DNA from: Acetivibrio sp964564015
GTDB taxonomy: Bacteria > Bacillota > Clostridia > Acetivibrionales > Acetivibrionaceae
DNA: 64,000 bases
NCBI GenBank assembly: GCA_964564015.1
Contig: CAZLZR010000022.1
Location: 1 to 64,000, forward strand
Direction of reading: 5' to 3'
Part shown: positions 24,870-34,108 of the stretch, piece by piece
Position numbering within the stretch: the stretch's first letter is position 1
Layout: every line of letters starts with the position of its first letter
Position numbers and translations under genes: made by a program
The notes under the pieces: model-generated
The model's input: the letters and a program-made list of their open reading frames with translations, nothing else
Told to the model about the DNA's origin: nothing
Database searches by the model: none

Positions 24870-26426
24870 TTAGTTGTAATATTTTGCTATTTTGAGAACG
24901 GAGTTCACGAGACAGTCAACCTCTTCTTTTGTATTGTATAGACCGAGAGATGCACGGATAGAACTGGTTAAACCATATCTGTGTAAGGCCGGTTGTGCAC
25001 AGTGATGCCCTGAACGGACTGCAATTCCATCCTGATTTAAATATTGTGCAGCATATTCCGAAGATATACCGTCAATCACAAAGGAGATTACACTTGTTTT
25101 ATCAAGAGCTGTACCAATGATGTGTAAACCCGGTATTTGATATAACTTTTCCAGGGCATAAACCGTTAATTCCTTTTCGTGCCTTTCGATACTATCCATT
25201 CCTATTTCTTGAATATAATCTATAGCTGCACCCAAACCTACCGCATCTGCAATGTTGCCGGTACCTGCTTCAAACTTATAGGGCACACTGTTATAAGTAG
25301 TTTCGTTAAAACTTACATTTTGTATCATACCGCCACCTCTTTGCCACGGTGTCATTTTTTCGAGCAAAGCTCTTTTGCCGTATAATACTCCGATTCCTGT
25401 CGGTCCATAGACTTTGTGCCCTGAGAAGGCATAAAAATCTGCGTCAAGCTCTTTAACATCAACACCTATATGAGGGACAGACTGAGCACCATCAATAAGA
25501 ACAAAAGCCCCGTGTTTGTGTGCCATCTCAATCATCGTGCGAACCGGATTGATTGTTCCAAGGACATTGGACACATGGGTAATAGCAACAATCCGGGTAC
25601 GTTGAGTTAATAATTTCTCGTATTCATCCAGAATAACTTCACCACGGTCATTGATAGGAATAACTTTAATAACCGCACCTTTTGCCTGCTGGAGCTTTTG
25701 CCAGGGTACAATATTGGAGTGATGTTCCATCATTGTCAGTAATATTTCATCTCCTGTATGTACGTTCATTCCGCCAAAGCTTTCAGCTACCAGGTTGATT
25801 GCCTCTGTAGTACCCCGTACAAATATAATTTCTTCCGCAGAAGACGCTCCAATAAAGTTCCGAACTTTTTCCCTGGCTGCTTCATATGCATTGGTGGCGA
25901 GCTTTGCCAGAGTATGGGCGCCTCGATGGATATTCGAATTGTATTGGCTATAAAATTGGTTCAACGCATTCATTACACACACAGGCTTCTGGGTTGTTGC
26001 ACCATTATCAAGCCATACCAAGGGTTTTCCGTTAATCCTTCTTTGCAGTATTGGGAAGTCCTTGCGGATGGAGTAAACATCAAGTCCAGGCCTGTAATTA
26101 GGAATGCCCATTTCCTTTTTATGAGCAACTGATTGATAACCCGGTAAGAAGTAATATGCATTATCCCCGTTATGGCCTGAATCCATTGAGCAATGGGTTG
26201 CTTCTGTTTTTGTGGCAGCAAATTGCTCAGTAATTTCAGGAGCTTGAATATATGGCGAGTTATGAAGTGAAACGGAATGTCCAGCCAGACCTTCACTATA
26301 TAGTTCATTGGCAAGCCGACTAATCATATTGAGACTATCACTGTCGGATGGGGAAGGATTACCCGGTAGCTTCTCTTCAGTTTTAAAGGAAACATTCATG
26401 CCATCACCTGATTTATTTATATTCAT
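24870..26426 (-). CDS. Encapsulin cargo cysteine desulfurase (SufS-like with N-terminal targeting domain)
   Basis: 518 residues. The first 115 are low-complexity and unlike SufS (SDSDSLNMISRLANELYSEG, then a linker), the disordered cargo-loading domain of family 2A encapsulin systems. The rest is a complete class V aminotransferase-fold cysteine desulfurase: DNGATTQKP, EAINLVAESFG, the PLP lysine in AFSGHKVYGPTG, GGGMI, and the catalytic cysteine in RSGHHCAQP. It removes sulfur from cysteine as persulfide/sulfane sulfur, which 2A shells store. The start overlaps the shell gene by 14 nt; a second ATG at 26399 with AGGTGA upstream is an alternative. Confidence 0.92.
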   Translation of the reverse strand: MNINKSGDGMNVSFKTEEKLPGNPSPSDSDSLNMISRLANELYSEGLAGHSVSLHNSPYIQAPEITEQFAATKTEATHCSMDSGHNGDNAYYFLPGYQSVAHKKEMGIPNYRPGLDVYSIRKDFPILQRRINGKPLVWLDNGATTQKPVCVMNALNQFYSQYNSNIHRGAHTLAKLATNAYEAAREKVRNFIGASSAEEIIFVRGTTEAINLVAESFGGMNVHTGDEILLTMMEHHSNIVPWQKLQQAKGAVIKVIPINDRGEVILDEYEKLLTQRTRIVAITHVSNVLGTINPVRTMIEMAHKHGAFVLIDGAQSVPHIGVDVKELDADFYAFSGHKVYGPTGIGVLYGKRALLEKMTPWQRGGGMIQNVSFNETTYNSVPYKFEAGTGNIADAVGLGAAIDYIQEIGMDSIERHEKELTVYALEKLYQIPGLHIIGTALDKTSVISFVIDGISSEYAAQYLNQDGIAVRSGHHCAQPALHRYGLTSSIRASLGLYNTKEEVDCLVNSVLKIAKYYN

Positions 26427-27399
26427 GGTATCTTCCCACCTCTATATTTTCCAACATCCCTAATGCATCATTTGTTAATACGGCAGCACCGAAATACAAA
26501 GTCATAATATAGGATGCTATTCCCATATTATCAATTCCTGCAAACCGAACCGATAAACTCGGAACATTGGATTCATCTGATAACCCCGGTTGGTGTAACC
26601 CAATGACACCTTGATCTCTTTCGCCAACCCTCATTAAGAGGATACTTGTTTTCCCGGAGTTTGAATGATTAAAAGACTTACCATCCACTAATAATTTATC
26701 GCAAGGAACTATGGGAACCCCTCTCCAGGTCAAAAACGGTAAACCATGAAGATTGACCGTTGCAGGTGGAACCCCTCTGCGGGTACATTCCCGACCAAAA
26801 GCAGCAATTGCTCTAGGATGTGCTAAAAAGAATGCAGGCTTCTTCCACACCTTTGCAAGTAATTCGTCCATATCATCGGGAGTTGGTGTTCCACTTCTTG
26901 ATTTTACCCTCATGGACGGTGCAACAGAATTGATCAGTCCAAAATCACTGTGATTTACAATTTCCCATTCCTGTCGTTCTTTCATTGTTTCTATAGTAAG
27001 CCTCATCTGCTGCTGGAGCTGGTTGATAGGCGAATTGAAAATGTCTGTAACCTGACCGTTTATCCTCAAAATTGTTTGTATTAAACTCAAGGTATATTCC
27101 CTTGGTTTCTCTTCATAATCCAGAAAACATTGTGGAAGCTCATGTTCCCCAAAATGAGCCGAATAGAGTTCTGGCAGCTTTTCACGGTAATCATCCTCGC
27201 CGTCACGTATTTCAGTGCATTTCTTTACCTTGTTAACACGGTAAACACCTGCTTCCACCGAAACCCAGGGAAGGAAGGTTAAGAGCCATCGCGGTGTAAT
27301 AGCTTCCATCATAGGGATTGATATTGTGCTGTGGGACAAGTTTTTTGCAGCATTTGGCCTTAAACTATATTGGGATATTGGATTGTCATTAGAACTCAT
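26413..27399 (-). CDS. Family 2A encapsulin shell protein (SrpI-like)
   Basis: 328 residues from the ATG at 27399 (GAGGTG upstream; a GTG three codons earlier is less likely). The sequence follows the SrpI-type HK97-fold shell: N-arm NAAKNLSHSTISIPMM, TPRWLLTFLPWVSVEAG, the E-loop region, FLAHPRAIAAFGRECTRRG, TWRGVPIVPCDK, and the C-terminal VRFAGIDNMGIASYIMTLYFG. The protein self-assembles into an icosahedral nanocompartment that packages the cysteine desulfurase encoded directly downstream, forming a sulfur-storage or sulfur-mobilising organelle. No phage genes are adjacent, so this is not a capsid. Confidence 0.93.
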   Translation of the reverse strand: MSSNDNPISQYSLRPNAAKNLSHSTISIPMMEAITPRWLLTFLPWVSVEAGVYRVNKVKKCTEIRDGEDDYREKLPELYSAHFGEHELPQCFLDYEEKPREYTLSLIQTILRINGQVTDIFNSPINQLQQQMRLTIETMKERQEWEIVNHSDFGLINSVAPSMRVKSRSGTPTPDDMDELLAKVWKKPAFFLAHPRAIAAFGRECTRRGVPPATVNLHGLPFLTWRGVPIVPCDKLLVDGKSFNHSNSGKTSILLMRVGERDQGVIGLHQPGLSDESNVPSLSVRFAGIDNMGIASYIMTLYFGAAVLTNDALGMLENIEVGRYHEYK

Positions 27400-27520
27400 T
27401 CTTAACACCTCACATGCTATATTTGAGATTATTTGCTAATTAACGGGAAACCCCCATATATACACTATATGCCGTTGGAACATCAAAGGTGATTAACTTA
27501 ATAAGTATAAGTAATTAGTT

Positions 27521-27572
27521 CAACTTTCCCATTTATAGTATTTTGGGGCTCTGGTTGCTCACAAGTTAAGGT
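27521..27572. repeat. Dispersed 52-bp repeat, copy A
   Basis: CAACTTTC.., ATAGTATTTTG, GCTCT.GTTGCTC and CAAGT.AAGGT match 53617-53668 at 44 of 52 positions by eye. It lies downstream of small ORFs near the encapsulin operon. Origin unknown. Confidence 0.6.
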
Positions 27573-27768
27573 CAACTTCATAAAACCTGTATAGATAAGT
27601 AATCATTACTGTAAACCTGCTGGAGTGGAATTGAGGGATGTTCATAATACAAAGAATGGTTTCAATAATTGATTCAATAGATTTATCTGCCGCGTATTTT
27701 ATTGCCTCTATATTGATCAATCTCTTCACCCTCGATAGAAAAATATGATTTATCTCAAATACTGTCAA
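27559..27768 (-). CDS. Small hypothetical protein, second of a pair
   Basis: 69 residues, MTVFEINHIFLSRVKRLINIEA, ADKSIESIIETILCIMN. The start overlaps the stop of the 75-residue gene by 4 nt (ATGA), suggesting translational coupling. No motif recognised. Its 3' end runs into the dispersed 52-bp repeat, so the C-terminus may be a chance extension. Confidence 0.45.
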   Translation of the reverse strand: MTVFEINHIFLSRVKRLINIEAIKYAADKSIESIIETILCIMNIPQFHSSRFTVMITYLYRFYEVDLNL

Positions 27769-27992
27769 TCAAACAAAGAGAACCGGAGATTTTTAACTCT
27801 AAACGCTTCCGCCATTGTTTTGTAATAACCGTCAAGCATGAATCCCTTCAATATTCGCACAGTGTCCTCAAAGGTAAACGTATCGTCGTCCGCACATTGC
27901 AGAAACACCTCTATGATGATACGTGCAGTTAACTCTGACAGTTTTACGTTTTTCTCCGTATCCTCTCCCGGATTCTTTGTAAGCCTTGTCAT
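27765..27992 (-). CDS. Small hypothetical protein, first of a pair
   Basis: 75 residues, soluble and mostly helical: KLSELTARIIIEVFLQCADDDTFTFEDTVRILKGFMLDGYYKTMAEAFRVK. No recognised family. It lies about 110 nt downstream of the glutamine synthetase stop and overlaps the next small gene by 4 nt. A helix-turn-helix-like or regulatory role cannot be shown. Confidence 0.5.
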   Translation of the reverse strand: MTRLTKNPGEDTEKNVKLSELTARIIIEVFLQCADDDTFTFEDTVRILKGFMLDGYYKTMAEAFRVKNLRFSLFD

Positions 27993-28098
27993 CAGCCGAA
28001 CCCTGATTGTGAAAAAGCCTCCTGCTTTTGGCTTTCACCAAAGGCGGGAGGCTTTAGCTTTCATGGACGGCTCAACGTCCTTATCAAACAAGTTCTTA

Positions 28099-30204
28099 TC
28101 AGACGAGACCAAACAGGAGATCGCCGTAGGTGGGCATCGGCCACATGCTTGCATCCACTATGGTTTCAATCTTGTCTGCAATGGCACGCAATTCGTTCAT
28201 CAGCGGGATGATGACATCCTTATAATCACGGGCATGCCCCAGTGAATCCCTTTCATGCACATCAACTTCATCTATCTTCGCGCTTAGTTTGTCGATAGAT
28301 GCCTTCAGGCCAGATGTCAATGAAACAAACTTATCCAGCTCTTCCTTTGCAAAGGAGGAATCGGCGCCTGCCGCATTGAGAGCGGTAACAGTATCTGCGA
28401 CCTTCTTCGCATAGGCAAGCGATACCGGGAGAATCTGTCTGCTTGCCAATTCAAGCATTGTCAGAGCTTCAATGCGGATTGTCTTAATATAATTTTCCAG
28501 ATGGATTTCATAACGGGAATGTACTTCTGCAGGGCTCAAAACGCCATGCTTTTCAAGTACCTTGACGTTCTTTTCCTCGATAAGCATCGGAATGGCATCG
28601 ATAGTGGTCTTCAGATTGGGCAGACCTCTTCTCTCGGCTTCAGCAACCCATTCCTCGGAATAGTTGTTGCCATTGAAGATAATGCGCTTATGGCTCTTGA
28701 TGATATCTTTCACCACAGCATTCACCTCTGCCTTGAAGTCCTCAGCCTTTTCAAGGCGATCGGCGATCTGGCTCAGAGTTTCGGCTACAATGGTATTGAT
28801 AATAAAGTTCGGGGTAGCGATAGACTGTGAGGAACCCACGGACCTGAACTCAAACTTATTGCCTGTAAATGCAAAGGGAGAGGTTCTGTTTCTGTCGGTG
28901 GTATCCTTCGGAAGAACCGGAAGTGTGGAAACACCGATTTCCAGGGTTCTGCTGTTTCCGTTGTTTTTGACAACGCCGGTTTCTATCTGCTCGATAACAC
29001 TGGTCAGCTCATCGCCAAGGAAGATGGACATGATTGCCGGAGGTGCCTCGTTGGCTCCAAGTCTGTGGTCATTTCCAGCTGTGGCAACAGAGAAACGCAA
29101 CAGATCCGCATAATCATCGACAGCCTTGATGACAGCAACGAGGAAGATAAGGAACTGTGCATTGTCCAATGGTGTGGTGCCGGGATCAAGGAGGTTCTTG
29201 CCTTCGTTGGTTGAAATGGACCAGTTATTGTGTTTACCGGAGCCATTGACGCCTGCAAAAGGCTTCTCATGCAAGAGGCAAGCAAGTCCGTGCCTGTCGG
29301 CCACTTTTTTCATGATTTCCATGGTCAGCTGGTTATGGTCAGTTGCGATATTGGTGGTGGCAAATACCGGAGCCAGCTCGTGTTGCGCGGGCGCAACTTC
29401 ATTATGCTTGGTTTTTGCGGAAACCCCAAGCTTCCAGAGCTCGTCATCCAGATCATGCATGAAATTGGATATCTTTTCTTTCAGAATTCCGAAATAATGA
29501 TCCTCAAGCTCCTGTCCTTTAGGCGGCTTGGCACCAAACAGGGTTCTTCCGGCGTAGAGCAGATCCTTACGCTTCATGAAATATTCCTTGTCTACAAGGA
29601 AGTATTCCTGCTCAGGCCCTAAGGTCGTTACAACCCGCTTGGTGGTGGTATCGTCAAAGAGTCTCAGAATACGAAGTGCTTGTTTGGAGAGTGCCTCCAT
29701 TGAACGCAAGAGCGGGGTTTTCAAGTCTAGAGCTTCGCCCGTATAGGAGCAGAAGGCTGTCGGGATATACAGGGTACCATCCTTCACAAATGCAGGCGAG
29801 GTACAATCCCATGCGGTATAGCCTCTAGCCTCGAAGGTTGCACGAAGACCTCCGGAGGGGAAGGATGAAGCGTCGGGCTCACCCTTGATAAGCTCCTTAC
29901 TTGAGAATTCCATAATGGCTTTGCCGTCCCCTGTAGGTGTCAGGAAGGCGTCATGCTTTTCGGCAGTAATGCCGGTCAATGGCTGGAACCAGTGGGTATA
30001 ATGGGTTGCACCCTTTTCAACCGCCCAATCCTTCATCACACAGGCTACGACCTCGGCTACATCCGGATCAAGCGGAAGGCCTTCCATAATTGTTTTCTTC
30101 AGCTTCTTATAAGTAGGTTTTGGCAGACGCTCCTGCATTACCGTCTCATTAAACACAGTTGAACCAAACATGCCGGAACCGATCTCATTAATACATTTTT
30201 CCAT
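28099..30204 (-). CDS. glnN: Glutamine synthetase type III
   Basis: 701 residues from the ATG at 30204 (AAAGGAG about 9 nt upstream; six codons of open frame further upstream are rejected). The N-terminal GSIII domain starts MFGSTVFNE. Catalytic-domain motifs include TLGPEQEYFLV, KHNEVAPAQHELAP, GVNGSGKHNNWS and AGN.HRLGANEAPPA; the C-terminal extension is typical of the long GSIII class. It makes glutamine from glutamate, ammonia and ATP. Glutamine is the amide donor for the GatCAB enzyme encoded just upstream. A leader with a promoter, hairpins and an attenuator precedes it. Base composition is clearly richer in G+C than the window average. Confidence 0.95.
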   Translation of the reverse strand: MEKCINEIGSGMFGSTVFNETVMQERLPKPTYKKLKKTIMEGLPLDPDVAEVVACVMKDWAVEKGATHYTHWFQPLTGITAEKHDAFLTPTGDGKAIMEFSSKELIKGEPDASSFPSGGLRATFEARGYTAWDCTSPAFVKDGTLYIPTAFCSYTGEALDLKTPLLRSMEALSKQALRILRLFDDTTTKRVVTTLGPEQEYFLVDKEYFMKRKDLLYAGRTLFGAKPPKGQELEDHYFGILKEKISNFMHDLDDELWKLGVSAKTKHNEVAPAQHELAPVFATTNIATDHNQLTMEIMKKVADRHGLACLLHEKPFAGVNGSGKHNNWSISTNEGKNLLDPGTTPLDNAQFLIFLVAVIKAVDDYADLLRFSVATAGNDHRLGANEAPPAIMSIFLGDELTSVIEQIETGVVKNNGNSRTLEIGVSTLPVLPKDTTDRNRTSPFAFTGNKFEFRSVGSSQSIATPNFIINTIVAETLSQIADRLEKAEDFKAEVNAVVKDIIKSHKRIIFNGNNYSEEWVAEAERRGLPNLKTTIDAIPMLIEEKNVKVLEKHGVLSPAEVHSRYEIHLENYIKTIRIEALTMLELASRQILPVSLAYAKKVADTVTALNAAGADSSFAKEELDKFVSLTSGLKASIDKLSAKIDEVDVHERDSLGHARDYKDVIIPLMNELRAIADKIETIVDASMWPMPTYGDLLFGLV

Positions 30205-30301
30205 GACCTGTTCTCCTTTCAAAATACTATAATAGTTTGATCTATCTCGCTAATTTTTATTAATTTCCGGTTCATCACCGGTTACAACCCAATAAAAATA
30301 C

Positions 30302-30490
30302 AAAAAAGGCGCTCCCATATCTTGGTGAAACGCCCTTGTTTCTGTTAAAAGGCTATTTAATTGTTCAGGTTCGACGACCAGAATCTTTCTATGGATTCTA
30401 TATGCAATACATCAGCTTTCTGATAATATATTAAAAATGGCCTTTGTTACATCAGTATCAATTATAGCAGTAATTGCAGGAACCCGTCAA
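30302..30490 (-). promoter_or_regulatory. glnN leader with promoter and attenuator
   Basis: On the minus strand TTGACG (30490-30485), 18 bp, TATAAT (30466-30461) form a promoter about 250 nt upstream of glnN. In the leader are a hairpin ATCAG-AAAG-CTGAT, a hairpin AGAATC..GATTCT (30399-30380) whose loop contains ATAGAA (A1 and G4, as in ANTAR-protein targets), and a terminator GGCGTTTC/GGAGCGCC followed by six T (30334-30302). This predicts attenuation control; the ligand or antiterminator is not identified. Confidence 0.55.
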
Positions 30491-30887
30491 TTAAATTTCA
30501 TCTTTTGTCATACTGCATCACACCATGAAAAATACTTGCCCTTCTTGATGCATCTTTCACATGACCCTGCTAACCATAAAGAACCCTTTTAGCAATCATT
30601 ATCAATTCTACTGTCCTGGCTCATCGAACAATTCTGATTTGTTTTTATTTTAGCAGACTCCTCAATATTTTGCAAGATAAAAAAATGAAAATCTCATTTT
30701 ATAATTAAATTCAATAACTAGCCGTCTCGTATTTCCTAACTCAGGGCTTCCGTTCTTTTTATCCAATAAGCTGAAGAATTGCTTTTTTACGCCTTTATCC
30801 TATTGTTTCTTACTATTGGATCAAAAGGTGCATCTTCTTACCCTTACCACCCTTCCTTGACGCCGGCATCATCTATATCCTGCATTT

Positions 30888-32303
30888 TTATTGTTCAATC
30901 AATTTTCGCAACAAGACTTCAGCCTTGCGAATATCTGCCTTCCCGCCGGTTTTCTTCATAATATAGCCGAACATCATGTTGATGGCTTTGTCCTTACCGC
31001 TTCTGACATCGGCTACCGCCTTGGGATTGGCATCGATTGCTTCCTTGCATAAGCTTTCAAGCGCCTCATCGGAGATACCCACAAGATCCTCCGGCTTAAT
31101 AAACTCCTCTACCGATTTGCCGCTTTCCAACATCTTTTGCAAGGTGCTCTGGGCAACTCCGGTGTTGATTTTTTTCTCATCGGCGAGCTTTACAAGGGCG
31201 GCAAACCGTGCAGCGGAAATCCCGATGGCGAATAATTCCTTTTCCTCCTCGGTGTTCATATTGGAAAAGATGGTACCGACAATCAGGTTAGCCGCATTTT
31301 TAACGCTCGCGCCCTCGGCCAGCGCGTCTTCGAAAAATTCAGCTACCTTTCTGTACCTGAAAATCTGTTTGGCTGTGGCTTCAGGAAGCTCCAGGACATT
31401 CATGTATCGCTTGAGCTTGTCAAAGGGAAGCTCAGGCAAGGATGCCCGAATTTCTTCTACCTTCTCATCGTCGACACTGAATCTCAGAATATCGGGATCA
31501 GGGAAATAGCGGTAATCATCGGAGTTTTCCTTATCACGCATAGGGGTGACGCTATTGGTTCCATCATCGTAACGCATGGTCTGCTGAACAATGGTTCCTC
31601 CCGCATCCAGAATATCAGTCTGCCTTTCCTCCTCTGCCATGACGGCTTTTTGAATGAAACTTAAGGAGTTGATATTCTTGGTTTCGGTTCTCACACCGAA
31701 ATGGGGATCACCGGGTTTTCGCAACGAAAGATTGACATCGCAGCGCATGGAGCCTTCCTGCATCTTGCAGTCCGATATGCCGATATAGCGCATGGTCAAC
31801 TGCAGCTTTTCGGCATACTCTTTTGCCTCTTCGGCAGAAGAAATATCGGGTTCAGAAACGATCTCAATAAGCGGAACACCGCCACGGTTATAGTCAATAT
31901 AGGTATACCCGTTTTCATGGATGAGCTTTCCGGCATCCTCCTCGATATGAATGCGGGTAATGCCGATACGCTTGCCGCTGTCCAGCTCAATATAGCCCTT
32001 TTCACAGAGGGGCTCATCATATTGCGAGATCTGGTAGGCTTTGGGCAAATCGGGATATACATAATTTTTTCGGTCCATATGGGATTTTGTATTGATTTTG
32101 CAGTTCAGCGCCAGGCCAGCCTTGATGGCATACTCCACCACTTTTTGGTTCAGGATGGGCAGGGACCCCGGCTGACCGGTACAAACAGGACAGCAATGGG
32201 TATTGGGCTCTCCCCCGAATTCCGTGGTACAGCCGCAAAAAATCTTGGTTTTGGTGGCCAGCTCAACATGCGTTTCTATGCCGCAGACGATTTCATATTT
32301 CAT
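30888..32303 (-). CDS. gatB: Aspartyl/glutamyl-tRNA(Asn/Gln) amidotransferase subunit B
   Basis: 471 residues, full length. The N-terminal catalytic kinase/transamidase domain has EIVCGIETHVELATKTKIFCGC and TEFGGEPN with zinc-ligand cysteines (CPVCTGQPG), and the YqeY/tail domain at the C-terminus contacts the tRNA (EVLLRKLIEQ end). GatB phosphorylates the misacylated aspartyl or glutamyl group and transfers ammonia to it. Its start overlaps the gatA stop by 4 nt. Order is aspS-gatC-gatA-gatB. Confidence 0.97.
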   Translation of the reverse strand: MKYEIVCGIETHVELATKTKIFCGCTTEFGGEPNTHCCPVCTGQPGSLPILNQKVVEYAIKAGLALNCKINTKSHMDRKNYVYPDLPKAYQISQYDEPLCEKGYIELDSGKRIGITRIHIEEDAGKLIHENGYTYIDYNRGGVPLIEIVSEPDISSAEEAKEYAEKLQLTMRYIGISDCKMQEGSMRCDVNLSLRKPGDPHFGVRTETKNINSLSFIQKAVMAEEERQTDILDAGGTIVQQTMRYDDGTNSVTPMRDKENSDDYRYFPDPDILRFSVDDEKVEEIRASLPELPFDKLKRYMNVLELPEATAKQIFRYRKVAEFFEDALAEGASVKNAANLIVGTIFSNMNTEEEKELFAIGISAARFAALVKLADEKKINTGVAQSTLQKMLESGKSVEEFIKPEDLVGISDEALESLCKEAIDANPKAVADVRSGKDKAINMMFGYIMKKTGGKADIRKAEVLLRKLIEQ

Positions 32304-33757
32304 ACCCTGGCACCTCCTTCGTTAACGCCCGCTTTTCTTCCGGCGGTTTGTTCATAGAAATAGGCCATTTGAAGAACCTTCGCCTCATCAAACTTCTTGC
32401 CCATGATCTGCATACCGATGGGAAGGCCCTTGGCATCCTCGCCGCAGGGAACCGAGATGGCCGGAATGCCTGCGATATTGATGGATACAGTACAGATATC
32501 CGACAAATACATCTCCACGGGGCTGGCCCCTTTGTAATTCAAAGGAAACGCGGTATTGGGCGCCGTGGGGGCAATGAGCACATCACATTTATCAAAAACG
32601 GTGTCAAATTCCTGATTAATTTCTTCACGAATCAGGCAGGCTTTCTTATAATAGGCATCGTAGTAGCCGCTGGACAACACATAGGTTCCCAGCATGATAC
32701 GGCGTTTAACTTCGTCGCCGAAGCCCTCGCTTCTGTTTTTTACAATCATATCCTCGATGCTGGTATAGGATGATGCGCGATTACCGTAGCGGATGCCATC
32801 GTATCGTCCGAGGTTGGAGGAGGCTTCGGCACAGGCGATGATGTAATAGACGGGAAGTGAAAGCTTCAAGGCCGGCAGCCTGAAGCTTTCAATGATCGCA
32901 CCGTTCTTTTCAAACAGAGTGATCGCTTCCTCAATCTTTGATTTGATCTCCGGATTGATACCGTCAAAGAACTCTTCGGCCACACCGATGCGTACACCCT
33001 TGACATCCCTGTCCAGAGCTTGGGTAAGAACGCCATAATCAAAATCCACACTGGTCTGATCGCGTTTGTCGCCGCCTTTGATAGCATCGAAAACGATGGC
33101 AGCGTCCTTCACGCTTGAAGTCAGTGGACCAATCTGGTCCAGAGAGCTGCCGTAAGCGATGAGCCCATAACGGGATACCGCACCATAGGTGGGTTTTAAT
33201 CCGACAACACCGCAGAAGGAAGCTGGCAGACGAATGGAACCACCGGTATCCGAGCCCAGGCTGTACACCGCAAGATCGGCGCATACGACCGAAGCTGAGC
33301 CGCCCGAAGAACCGCCGGTGACATAGGCTGTGTTTATTGGATTCAATGGAGCACCATAGCAGCTAGTTTCCGAGGTGCTTCCCATGGCAAACTCATCCAT
33401 ATTGGTCTTGCCCAGAAGCACTGCACCATGGGCTTTCAGCTTCTCCCAGACAATGGCATCATAATAAGGCCGGAAGCCGTCAAGGATTTTGGAACAACAG
33501 GTGGTGGGAAGCCCGTCAGTGCAAATATTGTCCTTCAGGGCCATGGGAATACCGCAGAGTACCGGGGCATCGCCTTCCTTGAGCATTCTGTCAGCCTGCT
33601 CAGCCGCCTGAAGGGCAGTGTCAAAGGTCAGGTGCACATAGGCATTGAGGGTCGGATTCTTTTCTTCTATGGCACCGATATATTCTTTTGTCAGCTCCAC
33701 TGCGGAAATCTCGCGCTTGCGAAGCTTAGAGGCAAATTCAAATATTCCAGTTCTCAT
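32300..33757 (-). CDS. gatA: Aspartyl/glutamyl-tRNA(Asn/Gln) amidotransferase subunit A
   Basis: 485 residues, amidase-signature family. The catalytic triad is visible: Lys in MALKDNI, cis-Ser in GGSSGGSA and the nucleophile Ser in SDTGGSIRLPASF. It hydrolyses glutamine and channels ammonia to GatB. It overlaps gatB (ATGA) and gatC by 4 nt each, so the three subunits are translationally coupled. Confidence 0.97.
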   Translation of the reverse strand: MRTGIFEFASKLRKREISAVELTKEYIGAIEEKNPTLNAYVHLTFDTALQAAEQADRMLKEGDAPVLCGIPMALKDNICTDGLPTTCCSKILDGFRPYYDAIVWEKLKAHGAVLLGKTNMDEFAMGSTSETSCYGAPLNPINTAYVTGGSSGGSASVVCADLAVYSLGSDTGGSIRLPASFCGVVGLKPTYGAVSRYGLIAYGSSLDQIGPLTSSVKDAAIVFDAIKGGDKRDQTSVDFDYGVLTQALDRDVKGVRIGVAEEFFDGINPEIKSKIEEAITLFEKNGAIIESFRLPALKLSLPVYYIIACAEASSNLGRYDGIRYGNRASSYTSIEDMIVKNRSEGFGDEVKRRIMLGTYVLSSGYYDAYYKKACLIREEINQEFDTVFDKCDVLIAPTAPNTAFPLNYKGASPVEMYLSDICTVSINIAGIPAISVPCGEDAKGLPIGMQIMGKKFDEAKVLQMAYFYEQTAGRKAGVNEGGARV

Positions 33758-34047
33758 TTTTTGCTCCTTTCCACGCTAAAAAATCCGTTATACCCTTCGA
33801 CATTGGAAAGGATTTTATCGTTGGGCAGGGACTGCGCCACCTCGTCGGGGCGCAGCGCTTCAAATGAGACCATCCTGGCACCGATGCTCCTGATCTGTTC
33901 GGTTCCGCCCTCGATGGATTGGTTGATGGTATCGGCAAATGCAATAATTGCATCGAATTCAGCCGTAAATCTTTCGTTCTCTTCATCGGAAAAGCTCAGC
34001 TTTGCGAGTCTGGCGAGCTTTTCAATCTCAGTTTTTGTTACTGCCAT
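33754..34047 (-). CDS. gatC: Aspartyl/glutamyl-tRNA(Asn/Gln) amidotransferase subunit C
   Basis: 97 residues from MAVTKTEIEKLARLAKLSFS, the normal GatC length. The frame is open upstream, but the ATG at 34047 has GGAG 8 nt before it and gives the canonical N-terminus. GatC is the small clamp subunit that stabilises GatA-GatB (DEVAQSLPNDKILSN region). It begins 61 nt after the aspS stop. Confidence 0.95.
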   Translation of the reverse strand: MAVTKTEIEKLARLAKLSFSDEENERFTAEFDAIIAFADTINQSIEGGTEQIRSIGARMVSFEALRPDEVAQSLPNDKILSNVEGYNGFFSVERSKK

Positions 34048-34108
34048 AATCATCACTCCATTCTGACGGCATCCGGTTGTCACATTCACCCGGATGCGCC
34101 AAATATAA

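Noticed and set aside
26413..27399. Phage capsid gene
   Set aside because: HK97-fold shell protein is paired with a cysteine desulfurase and lacks portal, protease or terminase neighbours; it matches the encapsulin 2A arrangement.
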